From Arabidopsis thaliana (lineage: Eukaryota; Streptophyta; Magnoliopsida; Brassicales; Brassicaceae), in NCBI RefSeq assembly GCF_000001735.4, contig NC_003074.8:19351261-19415260 (forward strand): a stretch of 64,000 nt of DNA, in the 5' to 3' direction. This document shows, in pieces, positions 58,889-64,000 of the stretch (position 1 is the first letter of the stretch; each line of letters begins with the position of its first letter). The translations under genes were made by a program, and so were the position numbers. The notes below the pieces were generated by a model. It searched no databases. It was not told the DNA's origin and saw nothing but the letters and a program-made list of their open reading frames with translations.

Positions 58889-61082
58889 CGTAAGAAAGGA
58901 ACTTCTTCCGTTTAGGGTTTGTGTTTCTTCTGATGATCCATTCTCCTTATATAGAATTATTATGATTTCCTAACACATGAGGACACAATTATTAATGGGC
59001 TTATATGCCCCGTACCCACAAAAGAAACAAAAATTGTTTGCTAATCCAGTTATGAACTAATCGTGTTTATAGGAACTCAAAATTTGCAGAGTCAGTGGCA
59101 ATCCTTTAACTTGTTGAATCTCCCGTAACAAATCCTAACCAAAAACGTGAAACTCAAGTAATCGCCGAACAAAACCAGACCAAGAAACCCTAGAATCGCT
59201 GATTTGATCTAATTAAGTAAAATTGCCAAAAACCGCTTCGACTAATTAGAGAAGGCCTGGCCCTCTTACTCTATCCGAACCACCGCCTCTGCTTTATTTT
59301 AACCTTATCTAATGTAAAATTCGAGTGATGCAACTCTGTACACGTAGAATCGCTCATTAGGTCATTAATTTGTGACTGCAATATACCCCAAAACCAGAAC
59401 ATTTAGCCTTAGAAACCGGTTCAACTAGTCGACAGAAAGAAAACGTATTCAAATAATAATTTTGATGTTTCTAAACTTCCTAATTGAAGCAAACAAAAAC
59501 GACACTAGTACAACTTTTCTAAACTACCAAACCATTATACAAATTTATTCGAATTGGTTATAAATGATATACCGAGCGATTCCAATCATGTTTTGGGTCA
59601 TATGTAATTTGGATGACATAAAATGGTTAGAATCTTTTTTGTCTGGTTCATATATTTAATTTTCTCTGGTTCATATATTTTCCCCAAACTGACAAGTTTC
59701 AAAAAAGAAAAAAAGAAAGAAAGAAAGAATCAGACCGAACCCACCACCATCTGTCAGCAAACCGGTAATAGAGGTTGTTGGAACCACATGTCAAGACCAA
59801 TCATATCTATTATATCTTGGCTTTCCTCATCTCTCTTTATTTTTATGTTATCCTATGAAAATCATTTCATCTTTGATATAGAAAGCACACTTCATATCCT
59901 TCACTCGTTGGATAAATATGAAATTATATCATTCTATATATAAGACTTGGCAGTTATAGACTTATTGTATATCTCATTTTGTATAATAGATTCTGGTTTA
60001 AAATTTTTGGTGTTTCCGAATATAAATCACAAATGTGGCAAGAAAACAGAAAAGCAAGTTGATGATAGAAAAAAATATAAGTAAATAATATTGGTATTAT
60101 CATGGAAAATCTAGCTTTTGAGGATTTCCCGCCTTATCAAAATTTAAAGGAAAAAAAAAACAAAATAAAATAAAATAAAGAAAGACCTAACTTTGTATGT
60201 TTAAATATTATATTGTTTGGAAAATATTTTAAAAGAAAATTATCACTTTGAAAGTTTTTTACTTTTTAAAGGAATTTTTGTCTTTTGACCAAGAGAATAA
60301 GAAAACTAAGTTTGAAAGATATACAAATTTCACAATTTGCGAATGCAAATCATTCCCAAATTGACATATATTGTATGGTATTGACACACCCACAAATACT
60401 TGAAAATTATCTGATATTGGATGTTTTTCAATTATATATTAATAAAAATAATATTTGTATATAGTAAATAATAGACTATCATTTATAACAACAAAAATTT
60501 TATAAACTAATATAGAGTGCTATATAATTTTGTTTAATCCGAATCTAATTCAATAAAAAGACTCAAAATTTATAAACATAATTTAGAACATAGTAAAAAA
60601 AAGTGAGAGAGAAAACAAAAAAAATTGAGAGAGGAAGTTCAAATTGTTCTTGTATTTAGACAAAAACAAAAAAAAAAAAAAAAGGAAGAGGTGACTAATA
60701 ATGAATGATGCTTTTACACTTATAAAAAGGTCATGACGCATCGATTAAATAAATAAAATGTTGTTTGTTTGTTGACCAAATAAGAAAAGCAAAATTACTT
60801 AAAATTGATTTTTTTAAAAAAGGCAGTGTATATAAAAACCTTTGTCGTTCTCAAATCCTCTCTGTAATTCTGGTTTTTCTTGCAATGCTTCTTCCATTTC
60901 TCTCCTCCTCTCTCCTCCTCCGTCTCTCTTCTCCGATCATGTCCCCTGATCCCAAATCCAATACCTTCTTCTTCTCTTTTTCCAGTTGATTACCGGAGAA
61001 TTTCAGATCGCGATCTCCGATTTATTAATAATTACAGAAAAAAATAATTAAACCCTAGAGAGAGAGAGAGATATATATATAC
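58889..61082. other. Intergenic, ending in leader of the small membrane-protein gene
   Basis: About 2.2 kb of AT-rich DNA with no gene recognised up to 60800. It holds an (AAAG)n-type run near 59702-59727 and poly-A runs near 60154 and 60669. A TATA box TATATAAAA at 60829-60837 precedes the gene at 61083; its leader includes a 34-codon uORF and a GAGA run at about 61060-61070. Confidence 0.45.
60885..60989 (+). promoter_or_regulatory. uORF in the leader of the gene at 61083
   Basis: A 34-codon upstream ORF (MLLPFLSSSLLLRLSSPIMS at its start, stop at 60987-60989). It lies about 50 bases after the TATA-predicted transcription start and ends about 94 bases before the main ATG. It is Leu/Ser-rich. 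It could reduce translation of the main ORF; whether the peptide matters is unknown. Confidence 0.4.
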
Positions 61083-61435
61083 ATGGAGAGTTCATTAGGT
61101 TTCATGGCGGTTTTCGCCGTCTCAGGAAGCGTTGTGTTCTTAGCGAGTCAATTTCACAAGCGTCTTCTCTCCGATTACATGGACAAGTTCGAATTCGAAA
61201 TCCGTACGAACAAAATCCCTCTCCGCATTTTCTCGATTTCATTCTCTTAAAATTTTTAAAATTGATTATGGAGTTTTGTTGTTTTTGTGTGGCAGGAGCG
61301 CAGAAAAAAATGGTGATGAAGAAGAAGGTGAGATTCGCGGCGGATGTGGTGGAGCCGTCGGGGAATAACAAAGAGTATCGCCGGAGACATTCTTCCAAGG
61401 CTAAATCGAATTCGAAGATGGCGGCAACTATTTGA
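61083..61435 (+). CDS. Small membrane-anchored protein of unknown function
   Basis: Two exons, 61083-61203 and 61296-61435, give 86 aa (At3g52360-type). An N-terminal membrane segment (about residues 5-22, LGFMAVFAVSGSVVFLAS) is followed by a short amphipathic stretch and a very basic tail (KKMVMKKKVRFAADVVEPSG, then RRRHSSKAKSNSK). The KKKVRFAADV motif recurs in several small plant membrane proteins as I recall. No catalytic motif. The topology suggests a short N-terminus in the lumen or outside and a basic cytosolic tail (inference). Confidence 0.8.
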
Positions 61436-64000
61436 CTTTAAGGTTTTTTGTACAAAATTTAATGTGTAATTTATTCATTTGGGTTTTTGTGATTTGAAAT
61501 TCGTAAATTTAATTTCGGAATCTGAATCTGGGCTAAACTTTTCAAGTCTTCCCCAGGGTCAATTATTTTCCTTCTTCTTTTTTTTCTTGAGGGTTTATTT
61601 TTGTTGTTGTGACCTGTAAATAAATGTGTTGTTTGTGTATATACAAAATGTGATTGCTAATTACCTTTTATATTTTGGTTCTTGTGATTTTTGTTTTCGT
61701 TTAAAGCATTGTGTTGTTGTGATTCAGATTAAGCCTTAATTAAGGGTTTTACATACAGATGTAATATGTTGCGCTGGCTCTTCTTAGTTACAATTATCAT
61801 AGTTAATTATTTATAGTTATGATTGTGTCTGGTGATTAACAGGCTGACGTAATAACTAATTATTAAGACGATTAATTAAATTTACATTGATTATTAGTCA
61901 TCATTTTTTTATGATACCGAATCATCTATTCATTTCTCGTTATTAAATTAAAACCTGCATGAAAAAAAAAAGTTAATAATTGAACCATTACGTTTTGGTT
62001 TGGTGTTTTGGTACATGCATTTGTTTGGTCAAAGAATAAAAACTTGTTTAAGAAAAAGAAGAGACTCGGGAGTCGAGACAGATAAACCAAACACAAAGAT
62101 GTACCTTTTAAAATCAGTTAACTACAAATCACGGTTAAATACTTTTAAGTTATCTTTGCATCAACGTACGTATGAAAGCATTAATATTTCAAAAAGTCAA
62201 GTGTGTACTAATAATATGTTTTCTGAAGCAAAGTGACAGCAGAATCCTAAAGACTTATTAAACATTCAAGATTTGATAAAGATTTGGGATGGAACAAAGT
62301 CAGTAAAATGCTATACTAAAATACCAATTTGTTAGAAACGTGGTATTTTAAATTAATCAAAAGGTTTATCGTGAACAAACCCCGAAGGGTCATAGGCCAA
62401 ATTAAAATGTGGCTTACGAGAGTATGGAATTGGCCATTTGATTTTTAAAATATATTAATCTTCTGACGAGTACAACGTGACGACATGCATACTTTTATCC
62501 AACCATATATTCTTAATTCTTATAAAATAGTACTAGATACTAGTATTTGCATCATCCTGTAAAAGAAGAGTTAGTGAGCATGACGACATACACAGAGGGT
62601 AAAATGGGACTAATCGAATAGAAGGTTCTTCTTATTCTCGTTAAGCATGTGCTGTGCCAAGTTTTTGTTTTTGGCTACGAAGTCATGTTTTTGCAAGGCA
62701 TATATAGTGGGCCGGTGATCGGTAGTTAAATTCACTTACGGCCCAGTTTGTTGGAAACCATTTCTATTGTCGGAGATTTTCTACAAGTTCCTTTCTTCTG
62801 TATTTCTCTCGTTAACATTCTTAACTCTTTTTTTCCTAAATAACACCATAATAGAGTGATGGCCGATGGGTGTATTTTGAATGGGATTTCCAAGTACTTG
62901 TTCATCTCCTCTACGATTAGACACAAGATTACAGAATGGACAACCCATAGTTGTTGATATACATTGGTGGGAGTTGCGCTTTGAAGGGTTTCGTCATTAT
63001 CATACTTGTAGAATTTGAACACTATAGAATTTGTAACACTATAGCGGATGCTCTAGCTAGGAATAATTTTTGAACACTGAGGGTGATTATTATGCTTGTT
63101 GTATTAATGACTATACCAAATTGGTTCATCTCAAATCTCTCAATCGTGATTGTGTAACTTTTTTCATCTTAATAAATTTCAAGTTTGAGTAAAAAGACAT
63201 CACCACAAGTAGAATTTAAGCGCTCTCCATTTTAGACAGTTACATCACTTTTTTCTTTTCTTTGCAAACAAATGCATTCCTTCCTTCTTGTAGCATATCA
63301 TCGTTTTACCAAAAACCGTTTTTTCATCCATGACTAAAATTAGTTTTGTCTATATTTTTGTTAAAAGAAAACATGTATGTTTCTACATATATATTAGTTA
63401 TATATTTTTCTATTACATTATAAACAATATGTAGTCAAAGTTCGTTAATTTATTTAATACTCTCTAGTCTCTATTATCAATGCGCATGCATGCCAGCATA
63501 GAGTAGATATTTTAACAACATAACTTCGATATTAGATATATATAAGTCTAACGATACATATCGTTACATATGCCATATAGTTTTTAATTTTTTTTATATA
63601 GTTTTTAATTTATGTCTAGTTTTTTTTCCACCATTTATGTCTAGGTTAAATAGAGGAAATGTATAGTGTATTCCGATCCAGTGAATAACATTAGTTTTCA
63701 GATTGTCTTGTGTCTTATTACGTGCATGTGCCCAGATCATAGACCAGTTAGCTGTCTGAAATATAAATGTCTGTTGTTCCATTAAATGCCATGATCCATA
63801 AAATATCACGCATCAAATTCATACAAACCGTGTATTCTATATTTTCGAATAATTTTAAAGGTATGAAGCAATCATATGGTTGTCCCAATAAAGACAAATA
63901 AAAGTGATTTATTGAGAACTCGCATCGCATCTAATACTGAATTGTAAGATCTTCCGTATCAAAAATTGACCCAAATAGTTCGCATCTAACAGAGAAGTTT
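61436..64000. other. AT-rich intergenic DNA to the window end
   Basis: No intact gene. The first 300 bases are the 3' flank of the small membrane-protein gene. A LINE RNase H relic lies at about 62953-63073. Short AT-rich direct repeats occur near 63576-63645. The last few hundred bases may belong to the upstream or downstream region of the next gene, which is outside the window. Confidence 0.4.
62953..63073 (+). mobile_element. Decayed LINE RNase H fragment
   Basis: The plus strand reads ICNTIADALARNNF followed by a stop. The pattern N-x-x-ADALAR is the C-terminal hallmark of RNase H domains in plant LINE elements. The upstream frame (about 62953-63010) includes FEGFRHYHT. The two parts are put out of frame by a 16/17-base tandem duplication (63009-63024 and 63025-63041). 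No reverse transcriptase or 5' part is seen. It is a short dead fragment. Confidence 0.5.

Noticed and set aside
59698..59730. (AAAG)n-like run
   Set aside because: Simple-sequence repeat without further structure.

Overview
This window is plant nuclear DNA: AT-rich, with short GT-AG introns, long AT-rich intergenic stretches and tRNA genes with plant-type flanks. The translated proteins and their order match my memory of Arabidopsis thaliana chromosome 3, about At3g52180 to At3g52360. The species and locus names rest on recalled sequences, not on a search. I assembled exons by hand; every complete intact model below sums to a multiple of three and keeps one frame.

Layout. 1-5650: the 5' part of SEX4 (starch phosphatase, cut by the window edge) and PHF1 (phosphate-transporter trafficking), both on the minus strand. 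5651-9056: a gene-poor stretch with a non-autonomous Helitron (6177-7318). 9057-18033: LTA3 (mitochondrial pyruvate dehydrogenase E2) and a cap guanine-N7 methyltransferase, both plus. 18320-24539: an MMTAG2-like protein (minus), a small membrane protein (plus) and a coiled-coil protein (minus). 25369-31840: POWERDRESS, a large SANT-domain histone-deacetylase partner. 32192-40029: a minus-strand run of an RluA-type pseudouridine synthase, a TFIIF-beta protein and GTE6 (bromodomain). 40030-43180: repeats, a coding-like relic, tRNA-Pro and a tRNA fragment. 43181-51601: IQD3, mitochondrial ATP synthase subunit d and ABCG27, all plus. 51760-54947: a tandem F-box pair, the second broken. 56152-61435: SPP2 (sucrose-phosphatase), tRNA-Cys, a G-patch protein and a small membrane protein. 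61436-64000: no intact gene, but a decayed LINE RNase H fragment.

The genes are mostly unrelated housekeeping and regulatory genes. Several neighbours serve carbon metabolism (SEX4, LTA3, SPP2, ATPQ) or chromatin and transcription (PWR, GTE6, TFIIF-beta), but nothing suggests an operon-like system and I found no new multi-gene system. The most notable observations are these: an in-frame stop inside ABCG27; a glycine in place of the catalytic aspartate in the RluA-type synthase; an F-box gene whose C-terminus was replaced by a copy of its own 3' flank; a lipoyl-domain duplication in LTA3 that kept its exon structure; three GC-AG introns in two genes; and a P1BS site upstream of PHF1.
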